Positions 8,419-17,120 are shown, counted from the first letter of the stretch. The stretch is DNA of 64,000 nucleotides from Kordiimonadaceae bacterium (GCA_017640725.1 JAEPQB010000002.1:620001-684000), one strand, 5' to 3'. The notes: generated from the letters alone by a model not told the origin. Numbers and translations: made by a program.

Positions 8419-8687
8419 ACACGATTGGATGTTGGCCTTGGGAAGCCAAACTCTAAACAAGTAAAGGGAGTGCAAGCAGATCACTGAAGGGGGAATTGGG
8501 GTAAAAAAGTGATCTGACACGCGCTTCACTATCAAGCTTGGGGGTGCGGAATTCGGTTCACGCGTGCTGTCTTGCAATCCCTTATCAACCATTACGCGAG
8601 GGGATGAAACTTGGATCAAAAAAAAGAGTCTTAGCAGTAGTTTAGTGGGGATGGCCCCATTGAGCCTTTGCTTTGAACCGCCTTTAC
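8419..8687 (-). ncRNA. Candidate structured small RNA (no coding gene)
   Basis: Between the LysE gene and the minus-strand terminator there is no credible ORF. The stretch holds AGATCACT...AGTGATCT (8479-8516) and CACGCG...CGCGTG (8518-8565) pairings and a T-rich tract near 8630. On the minus strand it would form a ~200-nt structured transcript ending in the terminator at 8418-8377. It could equally be a long 3' UTR of the LysE gene. Confidence 0.35.
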
Positions 8688-9308
8688 TTAACGCTCGGTC
8701 ACAAGCAGGCGCGCCGCCAGGCCAATGAACACCAGCCCTGCGATGCGATTAATCACCAGCTGTGCCTTGGGCGAGCGTTTGAGCGCGGCGCCGAGCCAAC
8801 CCGCCGCCATGGCGACAGTTGAGAACACCACAAGCGTCACGACAAAAAATACAAACGCGAGCGTGAGCATCTGGCTGGTGGCACCACCAAGGGTGGGGTC
8901 AACAAATTGCGGCAGGAACGCCAGGAAGAAGATCGAAACCTTGGGGTTGGTCGCATTCATGATAATGCCGCGCCGGTAATAGGCGGTGAGCCCAAGCCCG
9001 GCGTCTTCACCGCCAAGGTCTTCTGTGCCAGCCCTAAGCGCGCCCCATGCGAGATAGAGGAGATATCCTGCCCCCACCACCTTGAGCACAGTGAAAGCAA
9101 CCGGCGACACCTGAATAAGCGCCGCGAGCCCCAGCACCACCGCCGCGGTGTGCACAATAAGCCCGGTCGCCAGACCGAACGTGACCGCCACCCCGGCGCG
9201 CGGGCCGTTCATAGCGCTTTGGGTGAGCACAAAAATATTGTCCGGCCCCGGCGCGAACGCCAGCACAACAGACGCAACAGTGAAGGCGATGATGGTTTCA
9301 ATTGGCAT
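8688..9308 (-). CDS. LysE/RhtB family amino-acid exporter
   Basis: 206 aa. ATG 9308 has AAGGGGAAG just upstream; a longer in-frame start at 9356 lacks a ribosome site. Six hydrophobic segments span the protein, and the family signature FAPGPDNIFVLTQSA is near the N-terminus, with NATNPKVSIFFLAFLPQF in the middle. Members export amino acids such as lysine, homoserine or threonine across the inner membrane; the substrate here cannot be told. Monocistronic. Confidence 0.9.
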   Translation of the reverse strand: MPIETIIAFTVASVVLAFAPGPDNIFVLTQSAMNGPRAGVAVTFGLATGLIVHTAAVVLGLAALIQVSPVAFTVLKVVGAGYLLYLAWGALRAGTEDLGGEDAGLGLTAYYRRGIIMNATNPKVSIFFLAFLPQFVDPTLGGATSQMLTLAFVFFVVTLVVFSTVAMAAGWLGAALKRSPKAQLVINRIAGLVFIGLAARLLVTER

Positions 9309-9385
9309 TGGCTTCCCCTTTCCTTCACCAATACCTGAGCGCTCCTGCCCCGCCAATAAAAAAGCAGCCCCTTTAAAAAGGCAGC

Positions 9386-9418
9386 CATTAAAAAAGGCAG
9401 CCGGGGAGGCTGCCTTTT
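9386..9418 (-). terminator. Terminator of the DM13 gene
   Basis: AAAAGGCAGCC (9392-9402) / GGCTGCCTTTT (9408-9418) forms an 11-bp stem with T-runs on both strands, so it may be bidirectional. It lies downstream of the minus-strand DM13 gene. Confidence 0.7.
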
Positions 9419-9503
9419 ATGACCCGGAAAATATTAGGGAGGGGAACCGGGCCGATACTCAAAACAAGGGGGGGTATTCTTTAAATCATCCAAAAGCGCT
9501 GGC

Positions 9504-9917
9504 TTAGTTGATGTTGCCAGCCGCCCAGAATTTGGAGTAGCGCTCACAGTGGATCACAAAGGATTTGTAAGCGCTGAGGTCCAGGCCCTCAGGCAACTTG
9601 TATTCCTGTGCGCCTTTGTGGCTGGTAAGCTCGGCAATAAACAGGCCTTCGCCTGCGTTATCATCGTCAACGCTGCCGGCTGCTGCGGTGTGCAGGAAGA
9701 TCTTCAGGTCTGGTGCCTTGCGCGCTTTGAAGTCTTCAGACAGAACGGCATACACACCGTCCGCGCGGGTTTCCAGGGTCCAGGTGCCCTTGGTTTTCAT
9801 GGCTACGTTCGAAAAACCGCCGGTGGCGACTGTGTCTGCTGCAAACGCAGTGTCGGCGGCGGCGGTACCGATGATGATGCCCAGCATCACAACAAATGGT
9901 TTCAAAATGGCTTTCAT
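9504..9917 (-). CDS. Exported DM13-domain protein
   Basis: 137 aa with a signal peptide (MKAILKPFVVMLGIIIGTAA to about residue 26). The mature ~110 residues match the DM13 domain: a beta-sandwich beginning GTWTLE, the central APDLKIFLHT strand and the closing FVIHCERYSKFWAAGNI. The single conserved Cys near the end is the residue proposed in DM13 domains to take part in redox or electron transfer. GAGGG precedes ATG 9917. It stands alone with its own terminator; the partner is unknown. Confidence 0.8.
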   Translation of the reverse strand: MKAILKPFVVMLGIIIGTAAADTAFAADTVATGGFSNVAMKTKGTWTLETRADGVYAVLSEDFKARKAPDLKIFLHTAAAGSVDDDNAGEGLFIAELTSHKGAQEYKLPEGLDLSAYKSFVIHCERYSKFWAAGNIN

Positions 9918-10122
9918 AATGCCCTCGCTTAAATTATGCGCGCCTGCTTGGTTAGAGCGGCGCCTGGTTCAATTTGTTACATCACATTTTAAGTCGGGCG
10001 TGTTTCCCTGCCCATGAGACATGTGGGAAGGCCCAAATTTATTGCGAGTAAAGCATGGTTAACGACTGCGTGATGTGGGGGTGAGGTTGCCTGAGGACAA
10101 CCCCTGACCCACAGGAGTTTTT

Positions 10123-10599
10123 CTAAAGTTTCAGGTCACTCAAACTTGGGTAGTCAAGCGGCCGTGCGCCAGTTTCCCAATGGAACTTGCGCTCGTCCGG
10201 GTCAATGGCGAGGTCATTAATGCTGGCGATGCGAAACCGCATCAGGCCATCATCGTCAAACTCCCAGTTCTCGTTGCCGTAAGATCGGTGCCATTGGCCG
10301 GACGCGTCATGCCACTCATAGGCAAACCGCACCGCAATGCGGTTGCCGCCAAACGTCCACAGCTCTTTGATCAGGCGATAGTCCTGCTCGCGTTGCCACT
10401 TACGGGTCAAAAACTCAACGATAGCATCGCGGCCGCGCAGAAACTCGGACCGATTGCGCCAAAAACTGTCCTTTGAATAGGCCTGGGCGATTTTCTCAGG
10501 GTTCTGGCCGTTCCAGGCATCTTCCGCGGCGCGTACTTTTTGCATGGCACTATGGCGGTCGAAGGGGGGAACAGGTGGTCTGACAGTGGAATTGGTCAT
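10123..10599 (-). CDS. DUF1348 / NTF2-like (SnoaL-fold) protein
   Basis: 158 aa, the full length of the DUF1348 family: [51 protein letters not shown] and [14 protein letters not shown]. These small cytoplasmic alpha+beta barrels of the NTF2 superfamily have no settled reaction. GAGGA lies 7 nt before ATG 10599. The gene is in line with a tiny exported-peptide gene (10799-10975) and divergent from a TetR regulator, so it is probably TetR-controlled. Confidence 0.85.
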   Translation of the reverse strand: MTNSTVRPPVPPFDRHSAMQKVRAAEDAWNGQNPEKIAQAYSKDSFWRNRSEFLRGRDAIVEFLTRKWQREQDYRLIKELWTFGGNRIAVRFAYEWHDASGQWHRSYGNENWEFDDDGLMRFRIASINDLAIDPDERKFHWETGARPLDYPSLSDLKL

Positions 10600-10768
10600 G
10601 GTTTTGTCCTCTTAACTGGTGTTGGGGGCTGCCCCGACAGTCGGGGGATTGGGGGGAGAGTGGGGGGAGTGACTGTCAGGGCATCAAACGCGTTTGGGCG
10701 TTTGAATGTTTCGGGCGTCCCCGGCCATTCTCTTGAGGGGGAACAGAATGACCGGAGACAAGCGCACC

Positions 10769-10787
10769 GGGCATGAGGCCCGGCACA
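10769..10787. other. Short hairpin between exported-peptide and DUF1348 genes
   Basis: ACCGGGC-ATGAG-GCCCGGC is a 6-7-bp GC stem with no T-run, located just after the stop of the small exported peptide. It may attenuate or stabilise the downstream DUF1348 message. Confidence 0.35.
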
Positions 10788-10798
10788 TCTGGGGATAG

Positions 10799-10975
10799 CT
10801 AATCGATCGGTAAGGCCTTCATGCAAACCGGATGGGCACTAGTGCCAGCCGCGAGGTCGGCGATCGCCTGACCACTAAAACTGATCACAGAAAGCGTGAC
10901 CGCCAACGCGATGCAGGATGCAAGCGTGGTTGCACCGATACTTGGTCGCCCGTGGGATTTTGCTCGCAGTTTCAT
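10799..10975 (-). CDS. Small exported peptide (58 aa), unrecognised
   Basis: ATG 10975 has GGAG 7 nt upstream and the frame ends at TAG 10799. Residues 1-39 look like a long Sec signal peptide: basic start (MKLRAKSHGRPS), hydrophobic core (CIALAVTLSVISF) and a cleavage-like GQAIA. That leaves only ~19 mature residues (DLAAGTSAHPVCMKALPID) with one cysteine. It is the first gene downstream of two TetR-type operators and in line with the DUF1348 gene. I recognise no family. The ribosome site, signal peptide and placement argue for a real gene despite the length. Confidence 0.55.
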   Translation of the reverse strand: MKLRAKSHGRPSIGATTLASCIALAVTLSVISFSGQAIADLAAGTSAHPVCMKALPID

Positions 10976-11017
10976 GGCCGGTCTCCGTTATGTCCTCTAG
11001 TGGTCCACTCAATGTTT

Positions 11018-11065
11018 ACTGATCGGTACAGTTTGTTAAGGCGAAAGTGAACCGATCGGTACAGT
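11018..11065. promoter_or_regulatory. Paired TetR-type operators
   Basis: ACTGATCGGTACAGT (11018-11032) and ACCGATCGGTACAGT (11051-11065) are near-identical 15-bp sites spaced 33 bp apart, three helical turns. A weaker ACTGATTAGTA occurs at 11181, just before the TetR gene. They lie in the divergent region and probably bind that regulator. Confidence 0.65.
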
Positions 11066-11206
11066 AATTCAAGGATAAAATTCATGAAAAGATCCAGACT
11101 GATTGATGTTTTTGGATAACTTGCTGTTTTTATTGGATAACTTTTTTGTGTCTTGAGATGAAAGTTAGCATTGCGTATGTACTGATTAGTAAAGAAAGTA
11201 TGATTT

Positions 11207-11767
11207 ATGCGCCCCAGTAAACGCGACGAACTAGTTCAAAAAGCCTTAGACGCCTTTTACAGAAATGGCTTTCACGCAACCGGTATGGACATGCTGGTGG
11301 CGGAAACAGGCATTTCAAAAACGTCCATGTACAAGCATTTCCGCACCAAGGATGACCTGATCCTTGCCGTGCTGCGCCTGCGTGATGAACGCTTCCGCAA
11401 CTGGCTTTATCGCCGCATGGAAGACCTGGCCGACACACCAAAAGGGCAACTGATTGCCATGTTTGATGCGCTTGGTGAATGGTTTGAGGAACAGGGTTTC
11501 AAAGGCTGCATGTTCATCAAGGCATCATCCGAGTATCAGGAACCCACCAACCCCATTCATATGCAGTCCGCAGATCATAAACGCCTTCTGGAGCAGCATT
11601 TTACTGCACTCGCGGCAGACGCCGGCTACAAGAACGCCGCTGCACTCGCGCGTCAGCTGTTGCTCCTTAAAGAAGGCGCGATCGTCACGGCGCACCTTGG
11701 CCACACTGATGATGCCGCCAAAGACGGCAAGGAAGCCGCCATCGCGCTATTGGCTGCCCACGGTTAG
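11207..11767 (+). CDS. TetR/AcrR family transcriptional regulator
   Basis: 186 aa. The N-terminal HTH (ALDAFYRNGFHATGMDMLVA, then ETGISKTSMYKHFRTKDDL) is a standard TetR domain. The C-terminal domain contains GWxE-like GEWFEEQGFKGCMFIKASSE, found in regulators of small detoxification-type units. It is divergent from the exported peptide and DUF1348 genes, with two strong operator copies between. Autorepression together with control of the divergent pair is inferred. Confidence 0.87.
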   Translation: MRPSKRDELVQKALDAFYRNGFHATGMDMLVAETGISKTSMYKHFRTKDDLILAVLRLRDERFRNWLYRRMEDLADTPKGQLIAMFDALGEWFEEQGFKGCMFIKASSEYQEPTNPIHMQSADHKRLLEQHFTALAADAGYKNAAALARQLLLLKEGAIVTAHLGHTDDAAKDGKEAAIALLAAHG

Positions 11768-11773
11768 ACATAA

Positions 11774-11799
11774 AAAGCCGGAAGCACACTCCCCGGCTT
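11774..11799. terminator. Bidirectional terminator between convergent genes
   Basis: AAGCCGG ... CCGGCTT stem (11775-11781 / 11793-11799) between the TetR gene and the convergent minus-strand gene. The T-run (TTTTT) lies on the minus strand, so it acts best for the 11818-12306 gene. Confidence 0.6.
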
Positions 11800-11817
11800 A
11801 ATCGTGACTCGCCGCGA

Positions 11818-12306
11818 CTAAGCCGCGCGGTAAAAGCGTTTGCGCGGGCTATAGTTCAGCGCATCACGCTCGCCGAAACGGAACAGCATAAACAGGTCAT
11901 CGTCGCCGTCATAATCATAGAAGTCCGGGTCCATATGCAGGCGGAAGCCACCTGAGAAATGGAATTCAAAACAGTCGTCTGTTTCGTCATGCTCGATACC
12001 CGTGAGCGTTTCGCCGTTCAGCATTTCAAGCACAGCACCCGCCAGCGCATTGTCGCTTTCGCGCCGCCACAGGATGCGGCTGTCGGCTTTATACAGGTCC
12101 CAGTCGCACATATAGACCCACAGATGCCATTCAAACTGGGCTTCCTGTGTGATGGCATCGCGGCCTTGCTCTGCGCCCAGGTCAAAGGTGATATAACCAC
12201 CAAACCCGCGGCGCGCGCGCGAAACCCGAAGCGGCAACGCCGCTCTGAACTCTTCAAATCTGTCAATTCCCGGGGCTGCGCCCGGAAGGTAAACTACCGC
12301 TGACAT
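11818..12306 (-). CDS. Hypothetical protein, 162 aa
   Basis: A complete, well-behaved gene of unknown function. No signal peptide or membrane segment. The sequence is rich in aromatic and acidic residues: FEWHLWVYMCDWDLYKAD, then ILWRRESDN, LNGETLTGIEHDETDDCFEF, and MDPDFYDYDGDDDLFMLFRF. This looks like a small mixed alpha/beta cytoplasmic protein. The phrase L-N-G-E-T-L-T-x-I followed by an F-E-F-H-F strand recalls small immunity-type folds, but I cannot assign one. Transcribed alone; ends at the terminator at 11774-11799. Confidence 0.75.
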   Translation of the reverse strand: MSAVVYLPGAAPGIDRFEEFRAALPLRVSRARRGFGGYITFDLGAEQGRDAITQEAQFEWHLWVYMCDWDLYKADSRILWRRESDNALAGAVLEMLNGETLTGIEHDETDDCFEFHFSGGFRLHMDPDFYDYDGDDDLFMLFRFGERDALNYSPRKRFYRAA

Positions 12307-12551
12307 CTTTCTTTCCTTTGTTGGATGCTTTTTGGGGACCCCGCATCCAACGCGTTTCTACCTTATCATATAGGGCCTTTTTGTGACAGGAAACAGGGGC
12401 TCACCCGCCGCTCTCGGCTTTTTGATGGTTGGCGGTGGAGCTAACGCCGCCTCTCATCTTCAGCCAGTGCGCAGAGCTTACGCCCTGTCTCCTGTTCCGG
12501 TTCACTGTCGGACCGGGATTTCTTTGGCGCGGGGTTCCTTTACCGCCGCAC

Positions 12552-12938
12552 CTAAATATTTTTCTCCAGCAGGTTTGCCTCCAGCGCCCTGATCAAATGA
12601 TCACGGCGGGCTGCCGCCTGGTGGCGGGCACCCATGTCATCCAGAAGGGCGTAAAATTCTACGCTCGCACTCTGGTCAGGGGCCCGCCACCGGGCGGCGT
12701 CGCGCGGCACACGGGGAGACACCGCGCGCTGGGGGAAATTAGGTGCTGCTGACGGCGCATGCGTTTTCGCAATACGCGCCTTCAACCGCTGCCACCAAAT
12801 AGCCACCGCTGGTTTGGCGGGTTTTCGCTTCGCTTTAGGCAGCATGACCTGACCCTGGACACGCGTATCACCCAGCATGGCAAACAGCGTTTGCATCTGA
12901 TTACGGTCGTAGGGGCTATCAAGCATTGTCTGTCTCAT
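12552..12938 (-). CDS. Hypothetical protein, 128 aa
   Basis: ATG 12938 has AAAGG 7 nt upstream; a GTG at 12974 would add 12 residues without a better site. The protein begins MRQTMLDSPYDRNQMQTLFA, has a basic Pro/Ala/Lys-rich middle (residues ~35-85) and a helical C-terminus (ARRDHLIRALEANLLEKNI). No known domain. The N-terminal helix and basic linker would suit a small DNA- or protein-binding factor, but that is speculation. Confidence 0.6.
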   Translation of the reverse strand: MRQTMLDSPYDRNQMQTLFAMLGDTRVQGQVMLPKAKRKPAKPAVAIWWQRLKARIAKTHAPSAAPNFPQRAVSPRVPRDAARWRAPDQSASVEFYALLDDMGARHQAAARRDHLIRALEANLLEKNI

Positions 12939-12993
12939 TGCTCTGCCTTTCACTTTGCCAAATGGCGGTGCCACACATGTGGCTGTTCAACAC

Positions 12994-13025
12994 AAAAAAC
13001 CCTCCGGGACTTGGGTCCGGGAGGG
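12994..13025 (-). terminator. Terminator on the minus strand
   Basis: CCCTCCGGGAC (13000-13010) / GTCCGGGAGGG (13015-13025), one mismatch and loop TTGG, followed on the minus strand by six T. It sits 380 nt beyond the DMT transporter stop and just below a possible small leftward transcript. Confidence 0.6.
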
Positions 13026-13260
13026 GGGCGAAATATCTGATTTTCAGATTATATGATCAGGTCGATCGCTGGCCCGCTCCCCGGACATGGCAAATGGCAT
13101 TAACGCCGCGCACAAACATTTGTGCCGCTAGCGCGCCAGTTGGTTTATATGTCCAAAGATTGGTCATTAATCGTTTTCCAAATCGTCTGCCGCGTCAGAT
13201 CGAACCACTCGCCTGATCACGACAAGGCCAGAGTCATACAATGATTTCACAGGCTGTCAA
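13026..13260 (-). ncRNA. Candidate small transcript or 36-aa gene with its own promoter
   Basis: On the minus strand there is a good sigma70-like promoter: TTGACA (13260-13255), 16-nt spacer, TATGAC (13238-13233). About 70 nt downstream a 36-codon frame starts at ATG 13167 (MTNLWTYKPTGALAAQMF...) and stops at 13057, 32 nt before the terminator at 13025. There is no strong ribosome site. Either a ~230-nt small RNA or a micro-protein message is possible. Confidence 0.35.
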
Positions 13261-13331
13261 CTGCCTTCATGAAAATTTCAAAAAGCGTGGTGCAAACGCA
13301 TCAAAGAATGTTTGTCCTATTGGCTGTACCA

Positions 13332-13395
13332 GCCCACACCCCCACCCGACCACCGCACGGTATTATCCTATGGGTGGCCGGGTGGGGGTGTGGGC
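13332..13395. repeat. Long GC-rich inverted repeat
   Basis: GCCCACACCCCCACCCG (13332-13348) and CGGGTGGGGGTGTGGGC (13379-13395) are perfect 17-nt inverted repeats around a 30-nt loop. No T-run follows on either strand. It lies 10 nt beyond the stop of the DMT transporter gene and probably forms a very stable 3'-end hairpin. Confidence 0.7.
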
Positions 13396-13405
13396 CGGTG
13401 CCGAA

Positions 13406-14329
13406 CTAACTAAAAAGTCCCAACTTCAAACGCCCGTCAGTGACCAGAAGCCCAAACAAAATCAAACCCATGCCCACCACCTGCGCGATCGACAAAGTCT
13501 CACCGAGTAAGAGCACCCCGGACACCACAGCAAACGGTGGAATGGTAAGCGTGATTAGCGACGTATTGGTCGCGCCCGCTGTTGCAATCAGGCGGAAGTA
13601 AATCAGATAAGCGACCGACGAACAGAAAAGACCGAGCGCAATCAAAGACGCCCATCCGGGCGCGGACACGCTGATGCCCCAGGGGTTTTCAACCAGGGTG
13701 GTGAGCGGCAGGGCCACAACTGCAGCGGCAGCGCTTTGGCCGAAGGCCACGAACAGCGGGCTCAGGTTCCAGCGGGCAAAACGCCGTGCAATCAGCGCCG
13801 CAACGGCATATGAAAGCGGCGCACCCAAAATAGCGATTTTCGCGAAGTTGGAGCCAGAGCTGAAATCAATGCCATTTTCACCCACAATCACCGCCACACC
13901 GCCAATGCCAATCAGCACGCCCACCAGTTTGTTGGGCGTAATCTTTTCATCGAGCGTGAAATAGTGCGCCAGAATAACGGTGAACAAAGGCATGGTGGCA
14001 TTCAGGATGGATGCCAGCGACGCACTCATGTGGGTTTGCCCCCATACGAGCACTGAAAACGGGATGACGTTGTTCAACACGCCCAGCACCATGAAAGCGC
14101 CAATGAGCTTCAGGGGTGCGACCTGTTCCCTGCTGGGAAAGCCAACACGCGCCACCAGCATCATGGCGTAAAGCCCGATGGCCCCAATGGTCACCCGCGC
14201 CGTCATGATGGCAAGCGGTGGCAGCTCTTCAAGCGCGATTTCTGTCAAGAGGAACGAGCCCGCCCAGATGATCGACAGGATCATCAGCATCAGCCAGCTT
14301 TTGCCGTCCATGGTTGGTGTGGGTGCCAT
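13406..14329 (-). CDS. EamA/DMT family transporter
   Basis: 307 aa. GGAGG lies 6 nt before ATG 14329; the longer frame from 14386 is rejected. Ten hydrophobic segments and two EamA repeats are visible: first half SIIWAGSFLLTEIALEELPP to VIVGENG, second half ILGAPLSYAVAALIARRF to LILFGLLVTDGRL. Inner-membrane drug/metabolite transporter, probably an exporter; substrate not predictable. Monocistronic, with a strong hairpin at its 3' end. Confidence 0.9.
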   Translation of the reverse strand: MAPTPTMDGKSWLMLMILSIIWAGSFLLTEIALEELPPLAIMTARVTIGAIGLYAMMLVARVGFPSREQVAPLKLIGAFMVLGVLNNVIPFSVLVWGQTHMSASLASILNATMPLFTVILAHYFTLDEKITPNKLVGVLIGIGGVAVIVGENGIDFSSGSNFAKIAILGAPLSYAVAALIARRFARWNLSPLFVAFGQSAAAAVVALPLTTLVENPWGISVSAPGWASLIALGLFCSSVAYLIYFRLIATAGATNTSLITLTIPPFAVVSGVLLLGETLSIAQVVGMGLILFGLLVTDGRLKLGLFS

Positions 14330-14412
14330 GAGTTGCCTCCGTTTCAGGTGTGGCGGCAACTTAGCGGCGCGCGCCCGATATTGCACGCTGTTTTCGGACC
14401 AAGCAGGGCCGC

Positions 14413-14455
14413 AAAAGAAAACCCCGACGCCGGACGATAATCACTGGCATCGGGG
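14413..14455 (-). terminator. Terminator of the chemoreceptor gene
   Basis: CCCCGACGCC (14422-14431) / GGCATCGGGG (14446-14455) forms a 10-bp stem with one wobble pair. On the minus strand it is followed by TTTTCTTTT. It lies 41 nt after the MCP stop codon. Confidence 0.75.
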
Positions 14456-14496
14456 CTTGGTTTGCTGTCGGGACTTGGTTTATCCCTTGGGATGCA

Positions 14497-16038
14497 TTAG
14501 GCGCGAATTCGCTCCACAAACTCGTTGGATTTTTCACTCAGCGAGGTGGTTTGAGCAGACAGCGCGGAAACTGCATTGGCAGTCATGGACGACACTTCGT
14601 CCACCTTGTCCGTCATGGCTTGCAGGTTCTGCACGGCTTGTGACGCCTCAACTGTCTCGCCTGCTGCGGTTTGGGCCGCGCGGGCGATTTCTTCGGTGGC
14701 GGCAGACTGTTCTTCAACCGCAGCCGCAATGCCCGCGGAGTTTTCACCGATCTCGCCAATCACTTTCACGATGTTTTTGTTCACTTCAACCGCGTCGTTG
14801 GTGGCTTCCCGAATGCCCGCGAGCAAGCGGCTGATTTCTTCCGTTGCACCGGCGGACTGGTTAGCAAGCGATTTCACTTCACTTGCCACAACTGCGAAGC
14901 CCTTGCCGGCGTCACCGGCGCGGGCAGCCTCAATGGTGGCATTAAGCGCCAGCAGGTTGGTTTGCTCCGCGATCTCGCCGATCATGGTGAGCACGTCGTT
15001 GATCTTGTCGGCGCGCTCAGCCAGCTCTTTGATGCGGGCTTCAGACGTGCCTGCTTCATCGCGTGCCTGCTGAACAACCTCGGTGCTTTTGTTCACCTGA
15101 CGCGCGATTTCCGCGACAGAGGCTGACATCTCTTCTGCGCTGGACGCAACTGAACTGACGTTTTGCGACACATTGCCAGTGGCATTTGTGGCCACTTTCA
15201 TCGCACTACCACTTTCAGCCGAAATGGATTGCAATGCCTCCGCTTCGGCCTGCAGACCCTGGCTGACTTCGGCCAGCTCGCTAACAGAGACGGACAGGGA
15301 ACTTTCAAACTCGGCTGCGAGCTCCTCGCGCGCCTGCTGCTGGCGCTCGCGCTGGTCAGAGATTTGCTGGGCGGCTTCTTCTTCAGCCCGTTGTTTTTCA
15401 TGGTCAGAGGTTTTTTGCGCTTCAAGGGCTGCTTCTGCATCAGCCTGAGACTGAGCCGCGGTTTCTGCCTCAGCTTTCGCTGTTTCCGCAAGTTCTTTGG
15501 CTTGTGCTTCAGCGGCATCGGCCTGATCAAGCGTGCTGGCAAGTTTGCCTGTGGCCCAGAACAGCACTGCAGCTTCCAGTACAACAATCACGGCATGCAA
15601 AATCACGCGCAGAAAATCAGCACCTTCAGGGAAAACCCAGGCCGGGACCGCGAAATTAAGAATAATGTGGTGCAAGGCTGTTACCACCGTCGCCACGATG
15701 ATGCTCTTTGGATCACAGAAGGCCGAGACAACCGCCAGCATGGCAAAGAAATACATGTGCGCATCAATCTGCCAGGGGTGGCCCCTGAAGATAAACACGA
15801 AAAACGCGGCCATGAAGATGGCTGATGCGCTGGTGACATAGCGGTGGACTTCCCCCTCGCCGCTGGTGTGTAGAATAATGGTTGGCACTGCAGCGACAAT
15901 TGCCAACACAATCAGTGTTGAAACAAGCGATTCTGCGCCAATCACTGCCCCCAATATACCAAGGACCAGGATATGCCCCAGCAAAGCGTAACTGATCGCT
16001 TTGGCGGCCTGGGATTGAATTTCTGTAAGCGTCGTCAT
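14497..16038 (-). CDS. Methyl-accepting chemotaxis protein with multi-pass membrane sensor
   Basis: 513 aa. ATG 16038 overlaps the stop of the upstream gene by 4 nt (translational coupling) and has GGAG upstream. Residues ~15-175 contain about six membrane segments with no periplasmic loop of ligand-binding size, so signals are probably sensed within or near the membrane. A long Ala/Glu/Gln coiled coil (~180-255) replaces HAMP. The signalling domain ends in the conserved hairpin tip ([37 protein letters not shown]), which couples to CheA/CheW. No che genes are nearby. Confidence 0.9.
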   Translation of the reverse strand: MTTLTEIQSQAAKAISYALLGHILVLGILGAVIGAESLVSTLIVLAIVAAVPTIILHTSGEGEVHRYVTSASAIFMAAFFVFIFRGHPWQIDAHMYFFAMLAVVSAFCDPKSIIVATVVTALHHIILNFAVPAWVFPEGADFLRVILHAVIVVLEAAVLFWATGKLASTLDQADAAEAQAKELAETAKAEAETAAQSQADAEAALEAQKTSDHEKQRAEEEAAQQISDQRERQQQAREELAAEFESSLSVSVSELAEVSQGLQAEAEALQSISAESGSAMKVATNATGNVSQNVSSVASSAEEMSASVAEIARQVNKSTEVVQQARDEAGTSEARIKELAERADKINDVLTMIGEIAEQTNLLALNATIEAARAGDAGKGFAVVASEVKSLANQSAGATEEISRLLAGIREATNDAVEVNKNIVKVIGEIGENSAGIAAAVEEQSAATEEIARAAQTAAGETVEASQAVQNLQAMTDKVDEVSSMTANAVSALSAQTTSLSEKSNEFVERIRA

Positions 16039-16400
16039 GTGTCTTTTCTCCGGAAAGCGGTGCGCTTCTGTGTGCTGCCGCAACTCTCCAAGTTGGCTGC
16101 GTTTAGAACCAAAAAAGCACCGTTTCGATACAGTTGCTCCACAACGGCATTACCTTCCCCACCAGGTACCGTAATAACATATCCATTTCGACCAACTTTG
16201 CTGAGCAAGCGCACGTCGCTGCTGGCCGTAATAGAATAAAAAGTTGCATCCCTTATTGCGGATGCGGACGCACCCTCTGCGTGTGCAGCGGGTACAAAAA
16301 CAAGCAGTTTATCAGTGTTGTGCGGCCAAAGCATAAGGGTCAGCAGGGCCATAAAAGTTGCCCCTACATATATCGTCAAAAATCGCACCGATGATGGCAT
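16035..16400 (-). CDS. Small membrane-anchored protein coupled to the chemoreceptor
   Basis: 121 aa. AAGGA precedes ATG 16400. One N-terminal hydrophobic segment ([20 protein letters not shown]) acts as signal or anchor, followed by an ~85-residue domain with [20 protein letters not shown] and a conserved-looking Gly-rich turn (PGGEGN). Its stop overlaps the MCP start (ATGA-type), so the two proteins are made together and may form one signalling unit. I do not recognise the domain; a periplasmic accessory sensor is the natural guess. Confidence 0.75.
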   Translation of the reverse strand: MPSSVRFLTIYVGATFMALLTLMLWPHNTDKLLVFVPAAHAEGASASAIRDATFYSITASSDVRLLSKVGRNGYVITVPGGEGNAVVEQLYRNGAFLVLNAANLESCGSTQKRTAFRRKDT

Positions 16401-16564
16401 CGATTATGGTCCTTTGCTCGCCGCACCCCTGAGGCTTGCTTGTCCAATCTCGACCCACTGTCTTTAAATTTGGTTAAATTGATTCAGAATCGGAACAATT
16501 TTTGCGGGTATCCGCAATTCGATGGAAAAAAAGGCGAAAAATCACAAATGCTACATACTTAAGC

Positions 16565-16770
16565 CAAGCACAGGTTGTATCTGCAACCGGCTTTATTAAC
16601 CAAAACAAGGCGACTCGATGTTGGTGCAGGAAAAAGGTGGCCCCGCACGCTCTCTGGGTACCTGGGGGGAAGAGAGCGTGCGGAAGCCGGGAACCGGAAA
16701 AACCCCGATTGGATGAGAAGGGTTCCGGCCCTGCCCCAGGTCGTGCCAGCCAATGTGAAACGCCTGGAGC
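16565..16770. ncRNA. Structured intergenic element, possible RNA
   Basis: Within the ~985-nt gene-free interval 16401-17385 this part is densely self-complementary: GGTTG/CAACC (16573-16588), a perfect 13-bp stem CCGCACGCTCTCT/AGAGAGCGTGCGG (16643-16655/16671-16683), GGAACC/GGTTCC (16690-16695/16721-16726) and CCAGG/CCTGG near 16735-16770. Frames across it lack ribosome sites and codon bias. It could be a cis or trans RNA; the strand is undecided and no Rfam class is recognised. The rest of the interval shows no gene. Confidence 0.35.
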
Positions 16771-17120
16771 AGTGAAAGGACAAAAGCATCGCGACACCAG
16801 CAGTGAAGTCTTCACTCAGAACAATTTCGTCTTTTGGGGGACGAAACTTTTACAGACCGCTGCTGTTACTCGAGACAGGGATGCAAGAGGAAATGGGGTC
16901 ACACAACCTCCATGCTCGCGCATGCCTTCTTAACGTCCTTTCACCATTCAACTTTGTCACGTTCGCACTACGACTAGCCTGCACCTTGAGGGTGCAAAGC
17001 TGCGTTGCGAAGCGCGTACAATTCATATGGGAAGCTTGTACATGCTTGTCTGCTTTTTTTGTACAAAAATGTCCAAAATCAAGCCAACGTGACCCCGGGC
17101 GAGAATTTTGTGAGGCGACA

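Noticed and set aside
16640-16780. Cobalamin riboswitch upstream of the TonB receptor
   Set aside because: GGGAACCGG and CTGCCCC are suggestive, but the B12-box order and core are not met and the receptor start is ~600 nt away.
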